NCBI GenBank assembly: GCA_027943245.1
Contig: JANDJZ010000048.1
Span: forward strand, 121,507-185,506
Direction of reading: 5' to 3'
Origin: Acanthamoeba sp. SK_2022b
Lineage: Eukaryota > Discosea > Longamoebia > Acanthamoebidae
DNA: 64,000 nucleotides
This document shows, one piece after another, positions 34,740-46,203 of this stretch (its first letter is position 1; each line of letters starts with the position of its first letter). Under the pieces are notes generated by a model that saw nothing but the letters and a program-made list of their open reading frames with translations, was not told where the DNA came from and did not search any database. The position numbers and the translations under genes were made by a program.

Positions 34740-37261
34740 ATGGATCCACCTGGAAGCTCCCGCACATATGACCAGGTAGTGTGACTGCGATTCATGCTGC
34801 ACTCCCGTCGCTGCCCAGGCACGGTAATTGATTATTTTTTATAAATTGTTACAGGATGTGCTGGAAGCCATTTTGAATGAGGCCTCCACCGATGATCCCC
34901 TGCTGGACAATTCTGCACTCAGCCTGGACGAGATCCTCAAGGGTGGGGGCGACTTCGACGAGCATTTGGGTCTAGATGCGCAGCCGAGCAGTGCTCCTTC
35001 TGCTCGCTCCGCGCCCTCGCCCTCAGCTTCCCCCTCCCTCTCCCCCGCTTCCGTCCTCGCAGCCAGAGCCCCAACGCGCCCCGTCGCTTCGCCATCGCCC
35101 ACCGCAGTCTGGGTCTCCGGTTCGCCTCATGCCTCCATTATGTGTGCTGCAGCCTGTTCTACTGACACCCTGCCCGCCCCGCTGTGTTGGCGCCCTCTCC
35201 GTGGTGGCGCTGCACCTCGCTGGTGGCAGGCACGAGAGCGACTGCGCCGGCAGCGCCGCCCAAGCCTTCTGCAGCTGCGCCTCCGTCCGGCAGCTCCACG
35301 CCCACATCCACGCCGGCCACCCCGTCTGGCTCCTCGTCGCGGCAGCGCACTTCGTCCCTCCTGGTACACCAGCACGGCCCGTGTACGGTCCCGAGGGACA
35401 GCGCTCATCGCCACCGCCATGGGCAATACTGGGGGCACGTGCAGGCGCAACAGAACGGAGGGAGCGGCACGCGGTCGAGTCTGAGCGCTAAGCCCAAGAG
35501 CGTCGATGCGAGTGTCCTGGAGGTACTGACGTGCCCAATACATACAAAATCGCGTTATGGGGGAGGGGGCGTGGCCTCACCACTCCTCCTCCTCCTTCCT
35601 GGTCATCCCTTTCTGCTGCTGCGGTGCATGACAGAAAATATTGAACGAGGACGACGACGACGTCGATCTGCTGATCGGATCGACGGCCTTTGGCGGGCAG
35701 TCGACGCCGTTCTCGCCGTACGTCTCATCCCGGGAGAACAAGCAGCGATCGGGCAGCATGACCAAGGTGCGTGCGTCTGCGTTCTTACGGTGATGCTGGT
35801 TGCTTACTTGCTTCTGTGTTGGGCTCTCCGTGTAGCCCACGCTACCTTTTGGGAACTGTGCGTCTAACGGCCAGCAATCCTCGCTCCGCGTCAAGGAGTT
35901 CAAGTTGCCCACACTCGACATGCTTCGGTACGCGCTCGGCCTCCTTTCCCTTTCCCTCACGTGTCTAATGTGCGCATGAGACTAAACCCCAAATAAATTT
36001 TATTTTATAATATACTTATAATTTTAATTTTATATTATTTTTATTTTATTAATGTGCGTCCAAATAGGCGAAAAGAGGAGAAGCAGCCGATACTCCTGCC
36101 AAAGCCCCTGCGCAAGATCTCTCAGACCATGTCCTCGGAGGGCATGCGGAGAGAGGCCGGCTTCCCCACCTGCATCGCCGTATGCGCTCTCTCCCCACCT
36201 CCCTCTCCGCTCTGCTCATCGGTGCCGCTCGTGACTCACGCGCTCGGCTCACCTTCATTCGCGTGGTGGCCCGGACCGTCATCAAACTGAATGCAGATCT
36301 CGGGTCGATTCATAGCGGTCGGTACTGCGCATGGCCTGATCCTCCTGTTCGACCACCGGCAAGACCTGAAGCGGATCATGGGCACCTCCATCGGTATGCC
36401 TCACCGCGTCTCTCCTCCATTGTCTCGCAGGGAAACTGCTCGTTGCTCGCTCTCACCGCCCCCGTGGCCGTGCGGACAGATTTCGAATACGGGCCGGTGA
36501 CGGCTGTGGACATCTGCGACACGGCCGAGAGCGTGTGGCTCGCCTGCGGCCACGAGCGCGGCCACGTCGTGCTGTGGGACGCGCTGTCTGGCCGGAGGTA
36601 TTCACTGCGAACGCCCACCAATTTGTGGACCGACACTCGTCTAACTACGGCCCGCTGACTTGTGTGTGTGGGCCACGTGCGCGCTGGCCGCAGCGTCAAG
36701 ACGCTGGACGACATCCACACGTCGGCCATCGTCAGCCTGCGGTTCATCGACGAGAAGGGCAGTCTCCTTTCCGTGGACCTCGCTGTACGTCAGCAGTCGC
36801 TCCTCCCGCCCTCCACAACCGCGATGAACAGACCTCTCGCGGAGTTCACTCCTCACTCGTGCGCGCACACACACAAACAGGGCCAGGTCTTTCGGCTGAC
36901 CCTTGCCAAGTCGTTCTGGTCGGGCTGGGTCGTCGACGTGGCGATGATCCTCAACGGCAAGTCGGGCCAGATCCTCGCCCTCTCGCCCCTCGTCCCGTGC
37001 CTCGGCATGGACCACCCCATCGAATCCTCAGGTCTCATCGCCATGTGTCTGGCCCACCTGGTATGCCTCCCCCCTCGCCGCCTCACCGCCTCGTCTACGC
37101 GCTGGCTGACGCGTGAGGCCCTCGACCACGCCAGACGATGATCGTGCGGCTCTCTCCAAACGTGGAGATCCTCTACAAGCTGCCGCGCCCAAAGGAGACC
37201 ACGGGCTTCGAGTCGCCCATCCTGCCCTACCTCGCCTGGCGCCAGATGGCAGCTCGCAAGG

Positions 37262-37328
<67 letters not shown>

Positions 37329-40300
37329 CACACGCTTCGCACTTGTGTGGGGACCTCATACGTCGCGGGCATGCGTGTGCGTTAAGATGCGAGCGGTCGA
37401 GTGCGCGTGTACGACCCGATGCTGGCCGTGTCGTGGGGCCCGTGGATCCAACTCCTGCAGATCTCCTTCGAGCCTCAGCGATCGACCATTCAGTTCGTGC
37501 CGCGCGGCACCCACCGAAGCGACGCCAACATCTCCGGCATGGACTGGCTCGGCCAACGGGTATCCCTACGCACCTACCACACAAACACACACGCCCTCAT
37601 CTTTGCCACACTACTCACGCACCATTGGTCGGTGTGCGTCGGTGGTGATGGCATGGCCTCAGGTGATCGTGTTCTTGAACGTCAAGGACCAGCTGCGCGT
37701 CTTCGATCCATTCACGGTGGAGGAGATCGAGACCATGGACGTGAAGGCCCTGGGCCTGGTCTACCACACCCGCTTCGCCAAGGCCGACTCCTTCCACCAC
37801 TCCTTCCGCTCGCACAAGGTTGGTCGGCGGCCGCTCTGTTTCGCCATGCCCTCCCGTCTCCCCTGCAAGCGTTAGGCACGAGACGCTGACGTCATCACGC
37901 ACGCGCGTTGCTATGTGCGTGTGGTGGTGGTCGGCGATGTGGCAGGAGCGGGTCTACCTGCTGGGCATGGAAAAGGTTCACTCGGCCCACATACTGACGT
38001 GGGAGGAGCGGCTCGCGCTGCTTGTCGACAAGAACAAGTGGCTCGATGCCCTCTCGCTGGCGCTCGATCTCTACGAGGGCCGCGCCAAGGCCGTCGTCGG
38101 CCTGCCCGCCGATCTCGCGGCGCGCAAGGAGGTCATGTCCGACAAGATCATCGAAATCCTCATTTCGTATGTACATATCACCACTACGGTACCACGACCC
38201 GCCTCACCCCCCATCTTTGGGATTTGTTGACTTGCGCTTTTCTCAACTGAGGCGTCACGCGCGTATGTGTGGTCCCAGAGCGAGGAGGCTCGCGAGGCGG
38301 ACGACCTATGGGTGGAGGTGTGCGCGGTGTGCCTGGAATACCTGCTCCACATCGATCGCACAGAGGTCCTGTTCCGGGACATCTACTCCATGTTCGTGCA
38401 GGGCGACAAGCAGGAGCTCTTCCTCCAGCTGCTCGAGCCCTGCATCCTCTCCGACCGGTTCGTTTTACCTCGCGTGCACGCCATTCTCTCCCCCCCCCGG
38501 TGCTGACCGTCCAGCGCCGTGCCTGTACAGGCTCAAGTTTGTCGGGCCCGAGGTGATGCAGGCCTTTGTGGAGTACAACGCCAAGCGGGGCAAGCTGGCC
38601 ATGGTCGAGCGCTGTATCCTGCACCTCGATATCGCCTCCATGGACTTCCACCAGGTCCCTCCCCAGTCCCCTCCCCGCCCCGTTGTCGCGCCGCACAGGC
38701 TGACCGATTGTGGGGGGGGCAACACAACTGACGACAGGTGGTGACGGTGTGCCGAGAGCACGAGCTGTGGATGGGCCTCATCTACGTGTACAACAAGGGG
38801 CTGGGGGACTACCTCACCCCGCTGGACTTCATGATGCAGTCGCTTCAGGCGCTAATCGCCTCTCCGCCGGTCGCCGACGAAGCCACCACTCGCGAATGGA
38901 GCACGCGACTGCGCGGCCTCGCCGACAGGACCTTTGCCTACCTCTCCATCTGCCTCAGCGGTACCCGCACACAACACAGCGTGCTGGCCCGTCTTTGTGG
39001 TTCTAACGCGGTTTTCGCTGTTTTCGTTTCGTGTTTGGTTTTTCGTTTCGTTTGGTTTTTTGAAGCCTCCAGCAACGACGAGTCCTCGACGGGGGCGATC
39101 CCGGCCAAGCTCGTGGCCAGCGTTAAAACGCAGATCTACACCTATTTATTCATTCCGACCCTTCCCAACGGTTCGCTCCCCTTCCCGTCATGCTCCACGG
39201 CCGCTGTGACACGCCCGCAGTTGTGTCCGGCCTGGGTGAGCTCACACGTCAGTTTCGTGTGTCGTGATGTTGTTTGTGGGGGGGGGCGGGGGCGAGCAGA
39301 CGCGCGGGAGTATCCGCGCCTGTGTTGGCTGGCGCAGGTGGACATGGCCGGGTTCCTCGCGGTGATCGGCATCGCGCTGGAGGATCCCGAACGGGCTACC
39401 GCCTCGCCCCTCAACCACCAGACCATATTCCACATTCTCCAGGACCTCGTCCTCGCGCGACCCGCTGGCACACCGCAGGCCCCAACCAACAGCGGCTTTA
39501 CGGTGAGTCGTCCTGCCCCCCCCCCACAAACCTATCCCATGGCCAGCGAAGCGATGCCTGACACTCTACGTCGTGCGTGCGTGCGTGCGTGGACTCGTCG
39601 CGGATGCGGGGGGGGGACAGGCGGTCGACGTGAACCTGTTCCTTAACTTCACGGGTAAGTACGTGGCCAAGCGGGTCATCAACGTGTCGGAGGAGATGCT
39701 GAAGCGGGTGCTCGTCCACCTGACGCGCGGCGGCGCGCGCGAGGACGGGCCCGAGAGAGAGCAGCTCATGCTCAACCTCGTCCTCGCACATCCCGGCCTC
39801 CTGGACCAGTCCCTTCTCATGCAGCTCGAGAACGCCACCCCATACCCCTTGTACGTCGTACACGATTGTCGTGTGTCGTGTGTCGTGTGTCGTGTGTCGT
39901 GTGTCGTGTGTCGTGTGTCGTGTGTCGTGTGTCGTGTGTCGTGTGTCGGTGGGCAACGCCTGCTCATCTGGAGTATGGCCACACCAGTTACGCTGTGTCG
40001 GAGCTGTGGTACCGAAAGACCAACGACTACAAGAACATTCTCAAGTGCTACCTCAACCACCCCGTTCGTAAGGTGCGCTCAGCAGTGTCCATGTGACTGT
40101 GCTGCGCTGCTTGCAATGCTCTCCCCCCCCCACTTCTGATGTGTGCGTCGTAGCAACTTGTGTTTGGCGCGGTCCAAGAACTGCTTAAGGAGACAATGAC
40201 GAACGAGAAGGCGAGAGAAACGTTGACCAAGGAGACGCTCGGGGTCGTGCGAGAGCTGATCGGAATCAACCCCAAGGAGACCGCCGCCCTCATCCAGAGC

Positions 40301-42902
40301 TTCGTCGCCCCCGGTACACTCCCACTTCTCTCCATCCATGCATGCATGCATGCATGCATCCATCATCGCGGCCGTGTACACAAGCGCATGCGCTCACACT
40401 TCGGCACAGGCGACGACGAGCAGATCACTCGAATTCACCAGCAGGTGACCCGGCTGCTCAAACCGTACCCACGGCTGCTCTACCAATACCTCCACACCCT
40501 GTTGGGCCCGCGCAAGCAGACGAGAGGCGAAAGGTATTGATATTATATTATTTCTTTTCTTTTATTAATTTTTATTTATAAATTGTTGAAAATAATAATT
40601 GATTTTATTTATGTCAGCGGCGACAATTGCTAACTAGTGTGGATGGCAGTGCGGAGGAGCAGTTGAGGCGAGCGGGGCAGGCGGCTCGCCGGGAGCTGCA
40701 GGAGCAGTACCTGCGCCTCATGTGCGAGTACGAGAAGGGCCTGGTGCTGGGCTACCTCGAGTGGCTCGACACCTCGGGTGAGATCATGCCCCCGATCGAT
40801 TTTTGTCTGCGGGTGCGTGCGGCTTCCACACTGCCAACCACCGCAACACCACGCCACTGCACCACCACACAACCTCAGAAGCCCCACACACACCACCACC
40901 ACACCACTACACCAACCACGCCACACCACACCGCCGCTTCTCGCTTGTTGCCTATCAAACCTCACCGACGGGTCTCTCTCTCTCCATCCACGAAACGTGT
41001 GGCCGTGGGCGCCTCAGGTGACGCGAGAATTCGGATTGGCCGATGCGCAAGCCTATCTGCTCGAGCGCATGGGCGACCTGGTGTCGGCGCTGGAGATCCT
41101 GCTCAAGGACCTCGACGCCGCCATTCAGCAGATGATCAAGTTCCACCAGTCCGCACCGCCCGCCGCCCCCACCGCGCCCGCCATCTCCACCCTCTCTCCC
41201 AGACGAGGTACCCCATCGCCTTTGATAGCGCCTCCCTCCTGGGGGGCGGCTGCTCATCTCTCGGTCGCCCGTTTGCGCAGCGTTCCCCGAAACGGCGGAG
41301 GAGAAGGCCGTGGTGGAGGGGCTCGACGCCGGCATTGCCTTGTGCCAGCGCAATTCGCAGCGGCTCGAGGAGTCGGAGAACGAGGTGCGTCATACATACG
41401 GCCGCTTCGGTGAACTGACGGGCGGCTTCTCCCCCCCCCACGCACACCGCTGATGGTCATTCTCTCTCTTCATCCACGAAACGTGGCCAGGTGCTTTGGT
41501 TCAAGCTGCTCGACGCAGTCGTCATTCCGCTGCGACGGCTCAAGAGCCAGCGGAACCGCATGAAGGTGACCAAGCCCAACTTCGCCCCGACGACCGGCGG
41601 CCCCAGCCAGAAGATGGACGGTACGAGCCCCCCCCCCGCATGCCGACGTCGTCAACGTTGGCTCACCGCGGAGGTCCCTGTATGTGCGTGTGCGGCGTAT
41701 TCCAGCCCTCAAGAGGAGCAAGCAGGGCCTGGAGGAGGCGATGCGGGTGATCCTGTCCAACATGATGGGTCACGTCCAGCTGCGCGCCATTCTGGACAAG
41801 ATCGTGCAGGAGCACGGCGCCGACGAGTTTGGCGACTTCCGCTGGATCCTCTCCGGTGCGTCTCCCCTCTCTCTCGTGCAACTGCACCTCCGCCTCGTCT
41901 CACCCTCTCCCCTCCCTTTCTCCGTGTGCGTGTGTCGGTGGCCTTTGCCAGCCATGACGGACCAGTACTCGTATGAGATCTCCACCATGCGAACAGTTTT
42001 GCATCTGGTGCAGGGCGACACCAACCGGTCGGTGCAACAGCTCTACAAGGCCCAGCGAAGGTACACGCCTCGCGCAGACACGGGAAAGAGGGGGAGGGGC
42101 TCGCGCGCCCGCGCCGAAGACTGACTCGCCGCTCGCGACTTTGTGCCCAGGGGCGTGTCGTCGGCGGGCAGCACGTGCAGCCAGTGTCGGCGTCCGTTCC
42201 TGGACTCGAGCGCGCTCACCGCCCAGCCCGCGGGGACTGCGGAGGGCGGCGAAGCAGAGGGGCAGGCCGAGGTGGTGATGCCCGCTGGCATCGCCCTCTT
42301 CCCGTGCACCCACGCGTTCCACGCGCCCTGTCTCGGGCGCGCCCAGGCCTGTCCCCTATGCAGCAAGCAGAAGCGACCCAAGGTCAGCGCCAGCACTGAC
42401 GACCTGCCGCGAGAGGCTGTCGCCCGACCACCACAAACCATTCAAGACTCGATCCAGGACATGATCTCTGGCACCAGGGGCGCTCTGGTGCGCTTTGTTC
42501 TCTCCGCCTACTCTTACCCCAATACGGGCTAGCCCCTTACGCCTTTTGAAACAGGCACAGGGCAGCGCCGCGAACGTCAACGGCTACACCATGCAGGACT
42601 ACCTCGCGCGGCTCGACAAGTACAAGCCTCAGGAATATTCGAGGGTGAGCCCCCTCTCCCTCGCCCCCCCCCCCCACCGTTGCGGTCCTAATCTTCTACT
42701 GACCCACGACTTCTTGGCCGCGTAGTTGCAAATGCTGTACAAATTGGCGGGCAAGGGCCAGCAGGCGGGAGGACGGCGACGAGTCGACGCCACGTCGCCA
42801 GTGAGGCCGCAGTCCGAACGAAAGGGATGGCGCGGGGCCACCCGCCTCACCGCGGAGGACATAGAAAGGGAAGGCTTCCGTCTCTCCCGGCCGCACAACT
42901 GA
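34740..42902 (+). CDS. VPS8: VPS8, CORVET tethering complex subunit
   Basis: Exon 1 is 36 bases (MDPPGSSRTYDQ; donor at 34776, acceptor at 34854), then DVLEAILNEASTDDPLLDNS and ALSLDEILKGGGDFD. A disordered region precedes the WD-type propeller: GRFIAVGTAHGLILLFDHRQ, VWLACGHERGHVVLWDALSG and VKTLDDIHTSAIVSLRFIDE. The typical Vps8 middle follows: VIVFLNVKDQLRVFDPFTVE, HILTWEERLALLVDKNKWLD then ALSLALDLYEG. A long alpha-solenoid comes next (ELFLQLLEPCILSDR; KFVGPEVMQAFVEYNAKRGK). The C-terminus has a RING-like finger (CSQCRRPF...FPCTHAFHAPCLG...CPLC) and ends FRLSRPHN. VPS8 links CORVET to Rab5 on early endosomes. More than twenty introns are present, with (CA)n at 37262-37326, a 7-bp repeat at 39869-39948 and AT-rich introns at about 35990-36055 and 40540-40615. 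Confidence 0.93.
37262..37326. repeat. (CA)n microsatellite in a VPS8 intron
   Basis: About 32 CA units begin directly after the intron donor GGTACA. Confidence 0.95.
39869..39948. repeat. 7-bp minisatellite (TCGTGTG)n in a VPS8 intron
   Basis: About 11 perfect tandem copies lie in the intron after the exon ending NATPYP. It is the only multi-copy heptamer in the window. Confidence 0.95.
40338..40359. repeat. (ATGC)n self-complementary tetranucleotide repeat in a VPS8 intron
   Basis: About five ATGC units follow the exon encoding TAALIQSFVAPG. Each unit is part of a palindrome (GCATGC), so the tract can fold on itself. Confidence 0.85.
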
Positions 42903-43740
42903 GAAAGAAACCTCACTCAGCGACCTGTCTCGAGACCAAGTAAACCAATGTTCTCGTTCGTACGAAAGCACACGTTTTACTCGTCGCATTGGCTGGCTGT
43001 CGAACCGTCAACTGGTTCTGCCAAGTTCTGCCAAACCTCGTACATGACCTTGCCCTTTGGGTTTGTGACTCGCTTCCTGGCCCGGCCAGCGCCACTTGTC
43101 CCGCGAAAAGGCACAGAAAGGTCCAATGAGCAGGCGCATGGTTTTTACGCACCGGGATTTTTCCCGCCACCGGTTGGATTTCGGCCAGTTTTGCGTCTGG
43201 ATTCCACGTGCCTCGCATTTTATGGTGGGCGACGGTGAAACTGGTGGGAAGGCGGCAAGTTGCCTGCGTGTGTAGCAATCAGGGGAGGGGCGGCGAGGTG
43301 GACTATGGCACCGAGCCATTGAGTAAGAACGGCCGTCAGAGTAACCACCGGTCGACCATTGCACAAGACCATCTTCCTGGCCGGCGTTCTCATTATCTCC
43401 AAGTGCTCGGCTCGCGCTACAACCGGGCTCTCTTCGCTCGCGGACCAGACTCGGCCTTAGGTACTCTATCCTCAGTTGGCTTGGCTCCCTTTATTGTGCT
43501 TACCTTTCTCTTTTACACTCATTCTTCTCCTGCTGTCTCTGCTGCTGCCCCTTTACAGGTGCTCCAGCGCTCAGACTGAAGCAACCAACGACGGCACTCC
43601 CCGTAGTAAGTCCTCCCTGTATTGCAGCTCCTGATAGAAACGCGCTGTGGGTAAGTACTCTTACCCCTTACGCACTCAACAACTAGCGCCTTGAGAGCTC
43701 TCTGATGAGACGCAAGCTAAGCGCCAGAAGCACGACAAGA
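42903..43740. other. Intergenic/5' region before the SPO16-like gene
   Basis: This is about 840 bases after the VPS8 stop. It holds E2F-like sites (43100-43168) and candidate short 5' exons with good splice signals. For example, GTAAGTCC...TTGCAG and GTAAGTAC...CTAG surround short open pieces at about 43560-43720. A frame from about 43290 reads GTEPLSKNGRQSNHRST. The exact first exon of the downstream gene cannot be fixed. Confidence 0.4.
43100..43168. promoter_or_regulatory. E2F-like motifs upstream of the SPO16-like gene
   Basis: CCCGCGAAAA lies at 43100-43109 and TTTTTCCCGCC at 43158-43168. Both fit TTTSSCGC on one strand. They lie upstream of the candidate first exons of the SPO16-like gene. 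Confidence 0.4.
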
Positions 43741-44680
43741 CGCAAATGAACCCGAGCAAGTACTTCAAGCCTCGAGTGGCCTCCTGCGGAGCCGTGCCCC
43801 GCCAGCTGGCAGGGCAGCACGTCACAACGGCCGCCTCCCTCCTCGCTACTACCACAGTCATTACCCACAGCGACGAGGTCAACTCCCAACTTGCGCGCCA
43901 CCTCAGCTCTTCTTTCAACCTACGCGGTACGAACCTCCTCTCTTCACTCTGGCCTCTCACCGACTCACCTTGCCCACGTGTAGAGTCTTCATCGTGTATT
44001 GCACACTACATCTTCCCCACTCTAGGCAGCCTTGCGTTCTTGGTGTACGACCTCGCAGAGGTGTCGACTAACCTTAAGAGGTTCGATAGTGCCATCAAGA
44101 GGATCACGCAACTCAAGGACACGTTCCGCAATGCCTACGTGTGCGTTATCATGAACCACAGCAACAGCGCCGAATCCAGGACATTCATGAAGTTACAGTT
44201 CAGGTACTAGACCTCGATGGCCTTAATTACGCCCTCACGCTTCGAACCTGAGCTCGTGAGTTGTTAGGTTTGCGTCCAAGCCAGGCTTTATACCGTGTAG
44301 AAGCGTGGACGACTGTCACGAATCGATGCTCGCTCTGAGCCAAGCCCACAAGAAGGACATCATAGCCCAGAAGCTCGAGCGGTTCAAACAGGTGCGCCCC
44401 CTCCCATAGAGATAGACACTTTATTCAAGTGGATGGAGACTCACTTGGCTGCGTAAAGATGGAGTCTCAGGCTATCTCTCCTGAGGCAGCCATAGATGTG
44501 CTGTTGACAATCCCTGGGATGAAGCTACAGGACTGCCTCACGCTCCAGCAAGCCCTCGGTGGGCTCTCCAACATCGCACAAGCCTCGGTGGAGGACATCC
44601 TGCGCTTTACTTCTCTCGGCAGAGAGAAGGCGAACGCGCTGAGCGAGTTCTTCGTAGAAGACACCAGCCTCCTCGCCTGA
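43741..44680 (+). CDS. SPO16/PTD-like protein (ERCC1/XPF-fold, inactive nuclease plus HhH)
   Basis: The read exons give MNPSKYFKPRVASC, then TVITHSDEVNSQLARHLSSS and FNLR, spliced to GSLAFLVYDLAEVSTNLKRF, DSAIKRITQLKDTFRNAYVC and VIMNHSNSAESRTFMKLQFR. These follow the pattern of SPO16 (C1orf146), a catalytically dead XPF-type domain. A further exon has ESMLALSQAHKKDIIAQKLE. The last exon encodes tandem helix-hairpin-helix motifs: AAIDVLLTIPGMKLQDCLTL, QQALGGLSNIAQASVEDILR and FTSLGREKANALSEFF. XPF-like plus HhH matches plant PTD and animal SPO16, which pair with SHOC1/Zip2 in meiotic crossover formation. FAAP24 is the main alternative. No ERKxxxD nuclease motif is present. The N-terminus and first exons upstream of 43741 remain open. 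Confidence 0.5.
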
Positions 44681-44743
44681 CCCACACACCTCTTTTGTGC
44701 CTCCCTGTACATAGTAGGAGATACCAATAGGCTGCCACGTTCC

Positions 44744-44749
44744 AATAAA
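44744..44749 (+). terminator. AATAAA polyadenylation signal
   Basis: It lies 64 bases after the stop of the SPO16-like gene, in the convergent gap before the secreted-protein gene. Confidence 0.5.
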
Positions 44750-44975
44750 CCTGTGCCAGTACAGGTGCAGACTATGTAGATAGCAGTGAAAACAACATTA
44801 TCTTTGGGTAAATGCTTCGTCAAGCCGTACGTTAAGTCGCGCTTGATAGCCACCTTTAAGATTGACGCAGCCTTTTTTGTCCTCCTTTGTCGCACCTGTT
44901 CTGGTGCAAGTCTCGCAAGTCTCTGGTGTGTGCTATGCTTGGCTAAAACAAATCGCGGACGACCACGGTAGGCCT

Positions 44976-45857
44976 TTATTGGAGAAGCTTGGCCAGGGGC
45001 GCTTGAAGTTGCGCAGCGGTGGAGCCGTCGTCAGGACGTGGCTCTGTGTAGGAGATCGCTTCCACATAGAATTGGGGAGCAAAGTCAGTCACGTAGGCGT
45101 CGTTGGCCCATCGGTCCACGAGATCACGCTCCCAGGCCGTGGAGTCCTTAAGGCCAACGTTGACCTGCACCTGTCCCGAGTTGGTAGCGCCCTTGACGAC
45201 CAGGGTCAAGCGGTCGAGTGTTATGTTCAGTCTAGAACTTACGACGTCAAGAAAGGCGGAAGAGTTGAGGCCGCCGATCTGGATGTCGTCGTTGAGGAGA
45301 AACTGCAGGTCGATCGCACGTTCGACAGGTCCGTCGGGGTAAAAGTACGCGACGTAGGTGTCTTGGTAGCGGTAGGTGTAGGAACAGCTACTCCCATCTC
45401 CCGAGCTCGTACGCCGGCTGTGTGTCTTGCACTCACCAGAGCTGAGAGAGTTGTCTTGGTAGTAGAGCGCGTTGCCGGTGAAGTTAAATTCCTATAGAGA
45501 ACTCCTTGAGCGAGAAGGCGAAAATGCGCTCTTTCTCGTGGCCGGAAAAACGAACCCCATTAACTGTGTTCAACTGGAGCGTAAAGGCGGGGGAAGCCAG
45601 AGGGCGGACGACGTATGCGCAGCGACCCTCACAATTGTTGGGGTCGCTGGAACAACCACCAGGAAAGCAGCAGATCTGCGTGGTGCACAGCGTATCCAAG
45701 TCCGCATACACCTGAGAGGAGTTTAAGTGTTTGGGAGGTCCCTACGTGTTTCTGTAAGAAAGAGGCTTTTCAGTACCTGCGCTGTGGCGAGGGGGTCAGC
45801 CACCACAAGCAACTGAAAGGTGAACAGGACAGCGGCGAGAAGGAAGCACGAGCGCAT
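44976..45857 (-). CDS. Secreted cysteine-rich protein, unknown function
   Basis: The start at 45857 gives a clear signal peptide (MRSCFLLAAVLFTFQLLVVA, then DPLATAQ). The next exon encodes a compact Cys cluster, CTTQICCFPGGCSSDPNNCE then GRC, followed by AYVVRPLASPAFTLQLNTVN. An intron GTTCGT...CTATAG restores the frame to GEFNFTGNALYYQDN; reading straight through would end at a stop. The rest has beta-strand-like segments (YVAYFYPDGPVERAIDLQFL; LNITLDRLTLVVKGATNSGQ) and ends at 44976 after LAKLLQ. Sequons NFT and NIT suggest glycosylation. I do not recognise the family. It is likely exported or lysosomal. Confidence 0.7.
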
Positions 45858-46203
45858 TGTAGTTTGTTTATGCTGTGGCCGCGCGATTTAAGCGTGATCA
45901 AGACTCCGCAATTATATTGTTGCAGCGGTTAATGGTGGATAAGATTGTTGTGTGGTAATGCTATCGCGATCCCACTTGTATATGTAGCGTGGTATGGCTG
46001 GAATGAGAAAAGCTCGGGAGAGTGCTCGTGGGCCACTTCAGTGAGGAGAGGCAACTACCCCATTCATTGCCTAGGTTTGAGTTTTCAGAGACCTACCGGT
46101 TCGCGAGGGAAGCACCTGGAGAAGAACACCCGGAATCCGGAAGAGTGACTTAAGGCTGTGTGATAACGTTATGTTGTAGTCTAGCGTACACAGTGAGACT
46201 TCA
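45858..46203. other. Intergenic, nothing recognised
   Basis: About 345 bases lie between two minus-strand genes. No frame, RNA gene or repeat was recognised. Confidence 0.5.

Noticed and set aside
39869..39948. TCGTGTG tandem repeat as an internal telomere-like array
   Set aside because: The unit is not a TTAGGG-type telomere motif and it lies within a VPS8 intron.
42948..43238. Plus-strand frame with FGFVTRFLARPAPLVPRK
   Set aside because: No splice partner or homologous block; it contains the E2F-like promoter motifs and is more likely upstream DNA.
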